Positions 1 to 7,891 of a DNA stretch of 64,000 nucleotides are shown here, piece by piece (position 1 is the stretch's first letter; each line of letters opens with the position of its first letter). The notes beneath the pieces are model-generated. The model did no database searches, was not told where the DNA came from, and saw only the letters and a program-made list of their open reading frames with translations. Location of the stretch: the NCBI GenBank assembly GCA_024709485.1, contig JANJWO010000018.1, positions 1 to 64,000 of the forward strand, read 5' to 3'. The position numbers were made by a program, and so were the translations under genes. The DNA is from Hydrogenophilaceae bacterium (lineage in GTDB: Bacteria; Pseudomonadota; Gammaproteobacteria; Burkholderiales; Thiobacillaceae).

Positions 1-96
1 AGGGGGAAGCGTCTAGCCGGTCAGGCGGCCAGCAGCATGGCGCGCACGATGCGCAAGGCGGGGATTTGTGGGGATCGCCGTGGGGACGCCAACAAA
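1..96. repeat. left copy of 96-bp direct repeat (attL candidate)
   Basis: Bases 1-96 are identical to 38852-38947; identity ends at base 97 (t versus a). The repeat contains the last 24 codons and the stop of the recombinase gene. Being at the integrase-proximal prophage edge, it is the natural attL candidate. The window begins inside it, so its true left end is not visible. Confidence 0.8.
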
Positions 97-1559
97 TCCC
101 CGGTTGCAAATCTATAGTGCAACCGGGAGTTGAAGGAGGTCGGGCATAGCTCGACCTTCTCCAACAGCCCTCCCAGCATTTCCTTCATCGCTTCGCGGTC
201 GACCATGGCCAGGTGTTCGGCCATGACGGCGAGCATGGCTTTGACGTCGCTCTCTCCGATCGCGCGCAGGACTTCGGCGGATTCCTGGTCCAGCTCAAGA
301 CTGGCCAGCTCGTCCACGAGCTTTGTGCGGATGCGTTCATTGGCTTCTATCTGATCGAGGAAGGGCCTCGGGGTGTCGGTCTCGGCAGCCAGGCTGGCGA
401 GGCGGTCGATCTTGATCGTGAGGTCGGTGATCTGCTTGCGCAGGGCCTTGAGTTTTGATTCCGGCGGCGGCGAGCTGATGCGCCTTGCTTCAGCGACCAG
501 CTCGCGCACGAAGCTGCTGGACACGAGGTCCTGGCCGAGGGCTTTCACCACGGCGCGCTCGATGAGGTCCTGTCGAATCCTGCGGCTCTTCTTCCCTGCC
601 CGGTAGAAGCCTTCGCCGTCGCCGTGCCACATCTTCCCATCCGGCGTCATCAGCAGCCCGGATAGGAGATAGTCAGATTTCGTGCGGTAGGTATTTGGCC
701 GGCCGGCCTCCAGCCTTGCCACGAGCGCTTCGGCTTCCTCGGTGCTGATCAGCGCGTCGTGGGTGTCGTAGTTGATGACCCATTCCGCGCGCGGCCGGCG
801 CTTGGTGCCCCCCTTGTAGCCGCCGCCGTTGACGCGCTCGGCGTGGACATTCCAGACGGTGTGCCCGGCGTAGGTGAGCGCGTTCCATTCCATGCCGACC
901 AGGGTAGACGGCGACAGCCCGGTGAGCCCGGATTCCTCGACAGCAGCTGGACGGCTCATGCCATCCACGCGCGCCTTCATGTAGGCCTGCACCTGGTCGA
1001 CGCGCTCGCCACGCACCAGGCGCGACTTCGTCACTTCGGCGCCGTCGCGGATCGCGCCGGTCGGGATATGCTCGAGCTTGTAACCCAGCGGCGCGCGGCC
1101 GCCGGCACGCCAGCCCTGGCGGACGTTCTCGGCCATGCCGCCGAGGCCCTTTTCCTTGCTCATCAGGCTGTGCAGCTGGTCGAAGGCGCGGGCGACCTGA
1201 CGAAACACCACGTCCATGATGGTGTTGGTCTCGGGCAGCTTGGAATAGATGAGCTTGACCCCGCGCTTCTCGCACTCGTAGTTGAATGCGGCCGCGAGGT
1301 GCTGGTTGTTTCTGGCGATGCGCGCGGTGTCCATGACCAGCAGGTTGTCCCACTGCCGGCCTTCGCTTTTCAGGCTGCGCAACAGGGCCTGGAAGCCTGG
1401 GCGGGTTTCGTCGTCGGCGCGCTCTACTGCGTCCTGGAAGGTTTCAACGACCGTCAGGCCGCGGGCCTTCGCCAGATCCATCAACTCCCGGCGTTGAGCA
1501 TCCGGCGCCACGTCGTGGCGGTCCTTCGAGCTGCGGAGGTAGATGGCTGCGCGGTCCAT
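21..1559 (-). CDS. large serine recombinase (phage integrase)
   Basis: A 512-residue site-specific recombinase predicted to integrate and excise the prophage. The N-terminal resolvase domain (about 3-150) has the YLRSS motif with catalytic Ser11 and downstream Arg residues. A 'recombinase' domain follows (about 155-280), then a helical coiled-coil stretch (about 360-440). The region that normally carries the zinc-ribbon cysteines reads LSGLLMTPDGKMWHG with no CxxC, so that ribbon is degenerate or metal-free. The final 24 residues are encoded inside the 96-bp repeat at the prophage edge. It is the last gene of the long leftward early operon, 32 bp after its neighbour, with only a weak ribosome site. 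P2 itself uses a tyrosine integrase. Confidence 0.9.
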   Translation of the reverse strand: MDRAAIYLRSSKDRHDVAPDAQRRELMDLAKARGLTVVETFQDAVERADDETRPGFQALLRSLKSEGRQWDNLLVMDTARIARNNQHLAAAFNYECEKRGVKLIYSKLPETNTIMDVVFRQVARAFDQLHSLMSKEKGLGGMAENVRQGWRAGGRAPLGYKLEHIPTGAIRDGAEVTKSRLVRGERVDQVQAYMKARVDGMSRPAAVEESGLTGLSPSTLVGMEWNALTYAGHTVWNVHAERVNGGGYKGGTKRRPRAEWVINYDTHDALISTEEAEALVARLEAGRPNTYRTKSDYLLSGLLMTPDGKMWHGDGEGFYRAGKKSRRIRQDLIERAVVKALGQDLVSSSFVRELVAEARRISSPPPESKLKALRKQITDLTIKIDRLASLAAETDTPRPFLDQIEANERIRTKLVDELASLELDQESAEVLRAIGESDVKAMLAVMAEHLAMVDREAMKEMLGGLLEKVELCPTSFNSRLHYRFATGDLLASPRRSPQIPALRIVRAMLLAA

Positions 1560-1591
1560 TGGTTAGGGTGCCAGCTTCCCGATGTTGATGG

Positions 1592-1846
1592 TTACGCGTT
1601 GGGCGTCAACGCATGCCTAGTCCGGTACTCATCAAGCCTCGACCAATACTCTTCTTGGTTGCACAGATCGCCTTTTTCAGCATCGCGTAATATTTTGAAT
1701 ATATCGCGCAACTCTATCCTGATTCTGTCCTTCGTTTGCTCTGTTGCGTATTCGTCCACATCTTGCATCAGTACAGCCAGCATCGCTGCCGTGCGCTCAA
1801 GTTGGTCAACAAACAGGTCTATTTCATTTGCCGATAGTTCTCGCAT
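1592..1846 (-). CDS. hypothetical phage protein, 84 aa
   Basis: An open frame of 84 residues starting MRELSANEIDLF, chosen because AAAGGAGATT sits just upstream of this ATG; longer starts lack a ribosome site. The protein is acidic and helical, with no recognised domain. It starts 3 bp after the stop of the 67-aa gene and lies directly before the recombinase. A role in regulating excision would fit the position, but nothing in the sequence shows it. Confidence 0.6.
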   Translation of the reverse strand: MRELSANEIDLFVDQLERTAAMLAVLMQDVDEYATEQTKDRIRIELRDIFKILRDAEKGDLCNQEEYWSRLDEYRTRHALTPNA

Positions 1847-1848
1847 AT

Positions 1849-2052
1849 TCAATCTCCTTTGCCCAACCAGTCCCCGGCGGGGCATCCTTGCAACTCTTGC
1901 TGGAAGTCTGAACATTCAACTCCCCTTTCGCGGCGCACAGCACCGCTCTCCCAAAGTGTAACAATAATGGGCGCCAACAGCCTAGCCGCCACCTTCGAGT
2001 CGGGCGACCCTACGGACGGCAGCATGGTGATGGTGGTGGCCTTCGGTTTCAT
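1849..2052 (-). CDS. hypothetical small phage protein, 67 aa
   Basis: The frame begins MKPKATTITMLP with an ATG one base after the stop of the upstream methylase (TGACATG), so translational coupling is likely; there is no separate ribosome site. It ends 2 bp before the start of the 84-aa gene. No domain was recognised. The tight packing between two genes on the same strand is the main support for its being real. Confidence 0.45.
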   Translation of the reverse strand: MKPKATTITMLPSVGSPDSKVAARLLAPIIVTLWESGAVRRERGVECSDFQQELQGCPAGDWLGKGD

Positions 2053-2053
2053 G

Positions 2054-2917
2054 TCAGGCAACGGCGAACAGTCCGCGAGCACCGTGCAGGGCATCGATGC
2101 ATGCCGGGTTGAGCCAGACCACCTCTTCGCGCGTGGACGTGCCGCGGCCGCCGGATATCCGCGCCTTGGTCGTGCGCTTCTCCCAGCCGGGCAGGGCCTG
2201 GTCGTATAGGTCCGAGGCGTAGCCTGACAGCACCACCATTCCCTCTACCCCCCCCCGCAGCGCATCGAGCAGCGCCAGGTGGTCGTCGGTGTCCATCTCG
2301 TGCCGGTATCCGCGCGCGCCGCCCTTGCCGTTCACCCTGCAGCGCGTTTCGTGCAGATAGGGCGGGTCGACGTAGTGCAGTGTCTCTGGGGTGTCGTGGG
2401 CTTTGATCACCTCGATCGCCGGGCGGTTCTCGATCAGCACTCCGGTCAGGCGCTGGCCGACCGCAGCCAGGTTGGCCGGGTACATGGCCCAGGTGTGCTG
2501 GGCGGTTTCGTACTCCCGCTTCGTGTCGATGCGGAAGCCGGTCGAACCCTTGGTCGCGCCGGCAGAGCCGAACCCCATCATCGCCCGGATCACCAGACGA
2601 CGGGCCTGCTCGACAGGGTCATCCGTGGGCTTCCATGCCCGCTCGAACTCGCCACGCGCATAAGGCGTCATCACCAGGTCGTGCACCAGGCGCGCGCGCC
2701 GCTCCGGGTCGCGGATCACCTCGAACAGGTTGACCACGTCACCGTCCAGATCGTTGTAGACCTCCGAATAGGCGCGCGGCTTCTGGATCAGCACGCCTGC
2801 AGCGCCGCCGAATGCCTCGGTGTAGATCCGGTGCGGCGGGAAGTGGGCCATGACCCACTTCGCCATGCGGAACTTGCCTCCGTGGTAGCGGATGACCGGG
2901 CGCGGCACGTCGCTCAT
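2054..2917 (-). CDS. D12-class N6-adenine DNA methyltransferase
   Basis: A 287-residue Dam-like enzyme expected to transfer a methyl group from S-adenosylmethionine to adenine N6 in phage DNA. It shows the class D12 order: GGK near residue 13, the SAM-binding FGG motif near residue 36, and catalytic DPPY near residue 180. Its ATG overlaps the stop of the ASCH gene, within the early operon. It may protect phage DNA from restriction. A run of nine G on the coding strand (2248-2256) encodes part of RGG in the C-terminal third and could slip. The target sequence cannot be read from the protein. A second, different D12 enzyme lies at 37195. Confidence 0.9.
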   Translation of the reverse strand: MSDVPRPVIRYHGGKFRMAKWVMAHFPPHRIYTEAFGGAAGVLIQKPRAYSEVYNDLDGDVVNLFEVIRDPERRARLVHDLVMTPYARGEFERAWKPTDDPVEQARRLVIRAMMGFGSAGATKGSTGFRIDTKREYETAQHTWAMYPANLAAVGQRLTGVLIENRPAIEVIKAHDTPETLHYVDPPYLHETRCRVNGKGGARGYRHEMDTDDHLALLDALRGGVEGMVVLSGYASDLYDQALPGWEKRTTKARISGGRGTSTREEVVWLNPACIDALHGARGLFAVA

Positions 2918-3288
2918 TTCAGCACTGCCGGATCGACGTTGAAGAAGTTCAGCCAGCCGCGAAGTGGAACGAAGGGAAGCGGCCGGGCGTCGCGCAGCAG
3001 GAAGCCGTGCTCGCCGAAGAACCAGGGGCTGTCGTACTCGGTGACGCAGTCGTACAGGGTGGCCTCGCCGACGATGCCGCCGCGCGGCAGATCGTCCAGG
3101 GGCGGCAGTTCGATGCCGAGCAGCTCGCAGATCTGCATGGCCGCGTAGTTTTCCGGGTCCTTGGTTTTGCCGGCGTGGATTAGTACCGGCCCCCGGTAGT
3201 TGGTCTGCCAGCTGCGGTTTTCCACAGGCTTGTGGCCGTTGACGATGAGCCAGGCCCAGGGCTGGCGGATGGAGAGCGCGATTCTCAT
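2914..3288 (-). CDS. ASCH-domain protein
   Basis: A 124-residue protein starting MRIALSIRQPWAWLI. The SIRQPWA start, the GPVLIHAGK segment and a later GEATLYDCV segment are typical of small ASCH (PUA-like) proteins, thought to bind RNA or modified nucleotides. The start is set by AGGAGC seven bases upstream and by ATGA overlap with the upstream gene. It sits between a 153-aa unknown and the D12 methylase, so a link to nucleic-acid modification is plausible but inferred. Confidence 0.75.
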   Translation of the reverse strand: MRIALSIRQPWAWLIVNGHKPVENRSWQTNYRGPVLIHAGKTKDPENYAAMQICELLGIELPPLDDLPRGGIVGEATLYDCVTEYDSPWFFGEHGFLLRDARPLPFVPLRGWLNFFNVDPAVLK

Positions 3289-3746
3289 GCCTTTGCTCCT
3301 TCGAACACGTCGCCGCGGTTGATCCTGCGCATTACCTCGCGCATGGCATTGGCGGCCTCGGCGCGCGACACCAGCGCCAGATGCTGCTCGTGCAGGTCGA
3401 TGGCTTCGCGCAGATCGTTGAGCCCTGGCCCATCCATCACCCAGCGGCCGCTTTGCCGGCCGCGCTGGTACAGGCGCAGCAGCGCATCCTGGGCGCGCTT
3501 GACCAGGTCGAGGTACTCCTCCCCGATACCGCGCTCGCACAGAACCAGCGAAACATTCACCGCTGCAGCCAGGTTGTGAAAGGCGTGCTCGTCGGCCTTG
3601 CCCAGGCGCAAGGCCTCCAGCAGGGTGCGCAGCGCCAGGCCGATGGTTTGCTTTTGCGAATGGTCGAGCTGGTGCTGCATGGCGATGGCCTGCAGACCGG
3701 CGTGCGGGTCGATCCGGCGTTTGAAGTGGGCGCCGCGCTTTCTCAT
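3285..3746 (-). CDS. hypothetical phage protein, 153 aa
   Basis: The 153-residue product has a strongly basic start (MRKRGAHFKRRIDP) followed by predicted long helices rich in Leu, Ala and Glu. There is no recognised catalytic motif, signal peptide or membrane segment. It overlaps both neighbours by four bases, which supports expression in the early operon. The basic N-terminus would suit nucleic-acid binding, but that is a guess. Confidence 0.65.
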   Translation of the reverse strand: MRKRGAHFKRRIDPHAGLQAIAMQHQLDHSQKQTIGLALRTLLEALRLGKADEHAFHNLAAAVNVSLVLCERGIGEEYLDLVKRAQDALLRLYQRGRQSGRWVMDGPGLNDLREAIDLHEQHLALVSRAEAANAMREVMRRINRGDVFEGAKA

Positions 3747-4861
3747 GATGCGCCTCCCGGATAGTCGTTGTGGAGGTGGCCATCGAGCATGCGGCCGGCG
3801 CGCTTTTTACCGACGCGAAACAAGGTATGAACACCCGGCATGTCCTTTGGCCATATCTCTGGAACCCGCCCAAATGCATCGCGGAAATAACTAGGAGGCT
3901 CCCCGTCCTCGGCAGGAAGATATTCGCCCCACTGCTTGAACAGGAACGGCACGCCAGCATCCGCGCACTGATCGCGCAGACTTCGCACCCAATCAGGGTG
4001 CATGGGGCGTGAGTTCTGGCCAGACTCACCGCCGACGATGACCCAATCTACCTTGGCTGTTGTAAATGATCTTTCGTGCCCGCTCAGCGTGTAACCTCTG
4101 CGTTCAGCACTAAACCACTCGCCAGTTAGAGCGTTACCCCAGCTGGCGATCGCGTCGCAGTGTTTCCATCCTCCGATGTCATCGCCATCGTCTTCGCTCT
4201 GGCTGATGTGAGTTAGATCGATATTCCGCAGCAATGGCTCCGCACTGATCCAGCGGACAGCAGCCGGCGTGGCCAGCAGCTTGGGAATATCCCGGTCGGC
4301 TTCCTCCTGGTTGACCACCGTCGCCCCCAACCAGACATTCGGCCACGGCCACAGCGCATAGTCCGGGTCATAGCCGATGTCGAGCTCGCTGATCGCTTCC
4401 TCGATCATCCTGGCCGCGTTGCCGATGCGCTTGGTGAGCAGCAGCCAGTCTAGGTTGGGCGTGTTCTTGATCAGCTCGAACAGGTTTCTCCGCCACTCGA
4501 CCGGCACTTCGTTATCGAACACGTCGGCCAGGCTGGCGCAGAAAACGCGACGGCGGGCAGGCTTTACGGCCCGGCTATGGCAGTGCTGGCAGGTTGGGAA
4601 GCTGCAAACGATCTTTTCTTCTCCACGCCAGCCACAGGCGGTGCATTCATAGAACGACTTGCGGTTCCACTGCAGCGGCTTCTTCCAGTTTGCCGCCGAC
4701 GTGCGGCTGCGCTCCTGACCAGCCCCCCACTTGACCCGGTGCTTGCGGTGGTCGAAGTCGGCCTCGGCATAGCAATTGTCGCAGCCGGGCCCGACCTTGG
4801 CGCAGCCAATCCAGGGGTTGAAGGTTGAATCGCACCAGGCGATCTCGGTTTTGTCAGCCAT
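3743..4861 (-). CDS. phage Gp37/Gp68 family protein (DUF5131)
   Basis: The 372-residue product starts MADKTEIAWCDSTFNPWIGC, the hallmark of the Gp37/Gp68 (DUF5131) family found in phages and mobile elements. The N-terminal C20-x6-C27-x2-C30 cluster followed by YAE suggests an Fe-S, radical-SAM-like barrel. A second cysteine-rich insert (CTACGW...CSFPTCQHCH, about 76-98) looks like a zinc finger. LLLTKR and WLGATV are other family landmarks. The start is set by AAAAGGAGATT upstream. The family's reaction is not established. It lies between a J-domain protein and a 153-aa unknown. Confidence 0.85.
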   Translation of the reverse strand: MADKTEIAWCDSTFNPWIGCAKVGPGCDNCYAEADFDHRKHRVKWGAGQERSRTSAANWKKPLQWNRKSFYECTACGWRGEEKIVCSFPTCQHCHSRAVKPARRRVFCASLADVFDNEVPVEWRRNLFELIKNTPNLDWLLLTKRIGNAARMIEEAISELDIGYDPDYALWPWPNVWLGATVVNQEEADRDIPKLLATPAAVRWISAEPLLRNIDLTHISQSEDDGDDIGGWKHCDAIASWGNALTGEWFSAERRGYTLSGHERSFTTAKVDWVIVGGESGQNSRPMHPDWVRSLRDQCADAGVPFLFKQWGEYLPAEDGEPPSYFRDAFGRVPEIWPKDMPGVHTLFRVGKKRAGRMLDGHLHNDYPGGAS

Positions 4862-5429
4862 GAGTAATCTCCTTTTCAGCATCCGCGAAAGCCTTGTTGA
4901 TCTGGGCCATGCGGTCCGGGTCGCCGCCCTTGTCCGGATGGTTTTCGCTGGCCAGCTTCTTCCAGGCCGCGCGCGCCTCTTCGAGGCTTGCGGTTTGAGA
5001 AACGCCCAGCACTTCCCACCACATGCCGCCAGCGGGCGCCGGTAGCGCGATGAATCCCTGGAAGGTGGCGCGCACCAGCGCCAGCGTGCCGTGGCGCAGC
5101 TCCACGCGGCGCGCCTCCAGGATGTGGTGAATGGCCTGCAGGTTTGAGGCCACGCTGCTGTAGCGATCCACGGGGATGCATACCTGCATGCCGTCCCACA
5201 TGAACCACACAGCTACGCCTGGATCGGCCGGCGAGTCAGCGCCCAGCGTCACGTTGCTGCTGATGACCAGGTCCTTGAGCGTCTTGCCGGAATCGGAAGC
5301 GAAACCGCGCAGGCTTGCCTGCACGTTCTTGATCGCATTGGGCAATGCCGTCTTGAAACGCCCGGCTTCACGGTATTTGGCACGCGGGAACGTGGGCGGC
5401 CAGGTGAGGGGGTAGGCTGCGATGGCCAT
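4854..5429 (-). CDS. phage J-domain protein
   Basis: A 191-residue protein with a C-terminal J domain (about 137-188): WWEVLGV, a helix of KK residues, then the HPD motif at 164-166 and a QINKAF helix. The N-terminal 130 residues are of unknown fold. J domains stimulate Hsp70 ATPase, so it may recruit host DnaK to a phage complex. No DnaK or Gly/Phe and zinc regions are present, so it is not a full DnaJ. Its ATG overlaps the stop of the C5 methyltransferase and its end overlaps the Gp37/Gp68 gene. Confidence 0.85.
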   Translation of the reverse strand: MAIAAYPLTWPPTFPRAKYREAGRFKTALPNAIKNVQASLRGFASDSGKTLKDLVISSNVTLGADSPADPGVAVWFMWDGMQVCIPVDRYSSVASNLQAIHHILEARRVELRHGTLALVRATFQGFIALPAPAGGMWWEVLGVSQTASLEEARAAWKKLASENHPDKGGDPDRMAQINKAFADAEKEITHG

Positions 5430-7207
5430 CACGCACCTCCCTGCGCCACACTGAGCGCCACCGCTACCGGACGCACCCATATCGGCGTGCTGCCCAGGGC
5501 GAAGGTTTCGCCGCTCCATGCCAGCAGCAGGGTGCGGCCCATTTCCCCGGCGATGGCCGCGGCGGCATCGGGCGGCACGGCGTTGCCGATGCGCTCGCGC
5601 CAGTCGCTGTCGCTGAGGCCGTCCAGCTCGAGGTATTCCTCTGGGTCGATCAGGCTCTGCAGGGCGGCCAGTTCCAGCGTGGTGAATGGCCGGTGCCAGG
5701 TGCCGTCCAGGGCGCGGATGACCGCCACCAGCTTGTCGTTGGCTGCCGGCATGCGCGGGTCGGCGACAGACCAGCGGCCGTTGTCGTGGCCAGCAGCTGC
5801 GGACACGGCGCCCGCCTGTTCCGTCCACGGCACGACGCCGTAGTGGCCTGCGGTCAGGTAGTGGTCGCCCTTGCCGCGATCGAGGCCGGGGCGCGGGTCT
5901 GCGACGGCATAGGCGCCCTGCCCGGTGGTGCTGCCTGAAATCACGGTGCCGGCGGTCTCGCCCCAGCTGGTGACCATGTACTTGCCGAAGCCCTCGCCAG
6001 CGCGGCGCGGATCGGCCACGCACTGGCCAGAGCCATGCGCGCCGGTCACTGCCTGGGCGGCACGATCCCACGGCACGATGCGGAACTCGTTGCTGTGCTT
6101 GGCCGGGCCAAGGTGCCGAGGATCTGCCACGGAAAACCCGCCCTGGATGGGCGAACGCTGGCCGGTGATGGTTCCGGTCGGCTCGTCCCAGGCGCGCACG
6201 CCCAGCTGGCCATATTCGCCGCCGGCAGGGAAGCGAGGATCTGCGATCGAGAATGCGCCGTTGCCCGGCCTCGATGCGCCGGCCACGGTGCCGGTTGGTT
6301 CATCCCAGCGCTGCACGCCCAGCACGCCGTTGTGCATGGCGGGCACGATGAGGTAGTCGCGCAGCATGCCATCCTCGACGGCCAGCTTGTTCAGGCTGCG
6401 CCAGTCACTGCCAGCCTCGACGAAGGCCAGCCGCACCCAGGTCTTCCACTGCAGGCTGGGCACGCGGTGCATGGGGCCGCCGGCGGCATCGCCCGGCAGC
6501 GGCATGCGGTCCAGCACCGTGCCCACGGCAGCCAGGCGCTTCTTCTCGGGCTCGTACAGGAATGGCGGCACTTTCTCGACGTGGCGCGCCACCAGCAGGA
6601 AGCGCTTGCGGCTTTGCGCGAGACCTCCAAGCTCGCCGCAGTCGTGCGTCGTCTCGGACACGGCATAGCCATAGGCGCGCAGCAGGTCGCCGATCTGGTC
6701 CAGCAGGTGCCGGCCACGGTTGGCGATGCGCGGCACGTTCTCGAACACGATCAGCTCGGGCGGGGCATCGCGCCATGCCTCCAGCATCAGCCAGACGCCG
6801 CGCACGGTAAGGCGGTTGAGCGCCTGATACTTGTGCGTGCGGCTGCGGTTCTCGGACAGCAGGCCGGAGAATCCCTTGCAGGGAGCGCTTAGGAACACGA
6901 TGTGCGGGCGCTCGTTGCCGGCGGCGGCCTGGATGTCTGCGGGCATGGCCTCGCGCCATCCTGCCGGCGGCTCGCTGCCGTGGAAGTCCTGATACTGGCT
7001 GCGGTCGAACAGGTCCAGCACAGTGCCGCGCGTGCCGGTCAGGCGCTCAAAGTCGCGCATGGCGGCGGCGTCAACGTCCACGCCCCCGATGCAGCGGAAC
7101 TTGCCGACCATGTTGCCGACGCGTGGCGATGCCTGGTTGAAGCCCTTGGCGCCGCCGCCGAGTCCGGCGAACAGGTGAAAGTGGCGGATTTCGCGGGTTT
7201 CGATCAT
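5429..7207 (-). CDS. C5-cytosine DNA methyltransferase with five internal repeats
   Basis: A 592-residue enzyme predicted to methylate cytosine at C5 in phage DNA. Visible motifs are I (FAGLGGGAKG, 13-22), IV with catalytic Cys110 (SAPCKGFSG), VI (ENV, 156-158), VIII (QSRKRF, 198-203), IX-like (FTTLELAALQSL) and X (RIGNAVPP, 539-546). Between motifs VIII and IX, where target recognition sits, five tandem units of about 35-46 residues each carry W...TGTV/I...G...ADPR, with ADPR at 322, 361, 398, 436 and 482. The start ATG overlaps the stop of a 42-aa membrane protein (ATGA). The repeats are unusual and may give several specificities or act as a scaffold. Confidence 0.9.
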   Translation of the reverse strand: MIETREIRHFHLFAGLGGGAKGFNQASPRVGNMVGKFRCIGGVDVDAAAMRDFERLTGTRGTVLDLFDRSQYQDFHGSEPPAGWREAMPADIQAAAGNERPHIVFLSAPCKGFSGLLSENRSRTHKYQALNRLTVRGVWLMLEAWRDAPPELIVFENVPRIANRGRHLLDQIGDLLRAYGYAVSETTHDCGELGGLAQSRKRFLLVARHVEKVPPFLYEPEKKRLAAVGTVLDRMPLPGDAAGGPMHRVPSLQWKTWVRLAFVEAGSDWRSLNKLAVEDGMLRDYLIVPAMHNGVLGVQRWDEPTGTVAGASRPGNGAFSIADPRFPAGGEYGQLGVRAWDEPTGTITGQRSPIQGGFSVADPRHLGPAKHSNEFRIVPWDRAAQAVTGAHGSGQCVADPRRAGEGFGKYMVTSWGETAGTVISGSTTGQGAYAVADPRPGLDRGKGDHYLTAGHYGVVPWTEQAGAVSAAAGHDNGRWSVADPRMPAANDKLVAVIRALDGTWHRPFTTLELAALQSLIDPEEYLELDGLSDSDWRERIGNAVPPDAAAAIAGEMGRTLLLAWSGETFALGSTPIWVRPVAVALSVAQGGA

Positions 7208-7332
7208 AGCGGCGCTCCGTTCAGTGCCACGTATGCCATGACAAAGAGAACGAACAGCCCGAGCACAATGAGCAGGGCGATCACGCCGCCGGTGGTCTCC
7301 AGCTTTTCCTGCCAGGTGGGAGGGGTTTTCAT
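7204..7332 (-). CDS. single-pass membrane miniprotein, 42 aa
   Basis: The frame starts MKTPPTWQEKLE and is followed by one hydrophobic helix (about 17-34, GVIALLIVLGLFVLFVMA). Its ATG shares a base with the stop of the upstream gene (TGATG), and its TGA overlaps the ATG of the C5 methyltransferase. This double coupling makes it a real gene despite its size. Function is unknown; small early phage membrane proteins often act on host physiology or superinfection. Confidence 0.65.
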   Translation of the reverse strand: MKTPPTWQEKLETTGGVIALLIVLGLFVLFVMAYVALNGAPL

Positions 7333-7601
7333 CATGCCTCACCGCCTTCCATCATTTCCGCAATAACCTTGACCACGTTGTCGGCGCGTTCCTGGTTTGA
7401 ACTGGCGAACATGGCCATCGCACCACGTTCGTTTTCGTCCTCATCCTCCGAGGTGAAACCAATTTTCAGATTTGCCTGCATGCCGTTGTAGTTGACGATC
7501 TGATGGAGTCGGTAGTCGCCCCCCTCAGGTTCGACATAAAACAAGACCTGCCGGCCATCGGTGGCGCGGACGATCTTGGCGAAGTCTTTGTGCTCACTCA
7601 T
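7332..7601 (-). CDS. hypothetical phage protein, 89 aa
   Basis: A small acidic protein starting MSEHKDFAKIVRATDGRQVL; GGAGGG lies nine bases upstream and ATGA overlaps the upstream gene, which fixes the start. The first half looks like beta strands (VLFYVEPEGGDYRLH); the C-terminus is helical. It resembles many short phage proteins of unknown role lying beside replication genes. No catalytic motif is visible. Confidence 0.65.
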   Translation of the reverse strand: MSEHKDFAKIVRATDGRQVLFYVEPEGGDYRLHQIVNYNGMQANLKIGFTSEDEDENERGAMAMFASSNQERADNVVKVIAEMMEGGEA

Positions 7602-7891
7602 GACTGCCCTCCGTTCAGCTTGGCCAGCATCCGCTGGCGCCACAGGAACATGGCGAAGTTGGCGATGTCGATTTCCTGCCCGGCGGCCAGGGGGACGCCG
7701 GCGGCGTGGGCGAGCAGCTTCTTGTAGTAATCCTCGGCGTTGGCCGGGTCGTTCCAGCCGGTGCGGTTTTCTTCGCGCACCATGTTGGCCAGCTTGGCCT
7801 TCATGGCGACGGCAAAGGCCTCAACGGATTCAAACAGCGAGGCCAGCTCGGCTTCGAGCTGCTCGGGCGGTAATTGATTAACCATGGGCAT
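7598..7891 (-). CDS. hypothetical phage protein, 97 aa
   Basis: A 97-residue helical protein with LLAHAAGVPLAAGQEIDIANFAMFLWRQR in its C-terminal half; the DIANF..FLW segment recalls small phage proteins of unknown function. The start at 7891 is favoured by GAGGAGG at good spacing; a second ATG at 7885 is possible. It overlaps the genes on both sides. Confidence 0.65.
   Translation of the reverse strand: MPMVNQLPPEQLEAELASLFESVEAFAVAMKAKLANMVREENRTGWNDPANAEDYYKKLLAHAAGVPLAAGQEIDIANFAMFLWRQRMLAKLNGGQS

Noticed and set aside
1953-1966. Third operator-like sequence AAGTGTAACAATAA
   Set aside because: It lies inside a coding frame and matches the other two sites only in part, so it may be chance.
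5890-6340. CRISPR-like repeat array
   Set aside because: The regular spacing is of protein repeats within the C5 methyltransferase; the DNA units are diverged and coding.
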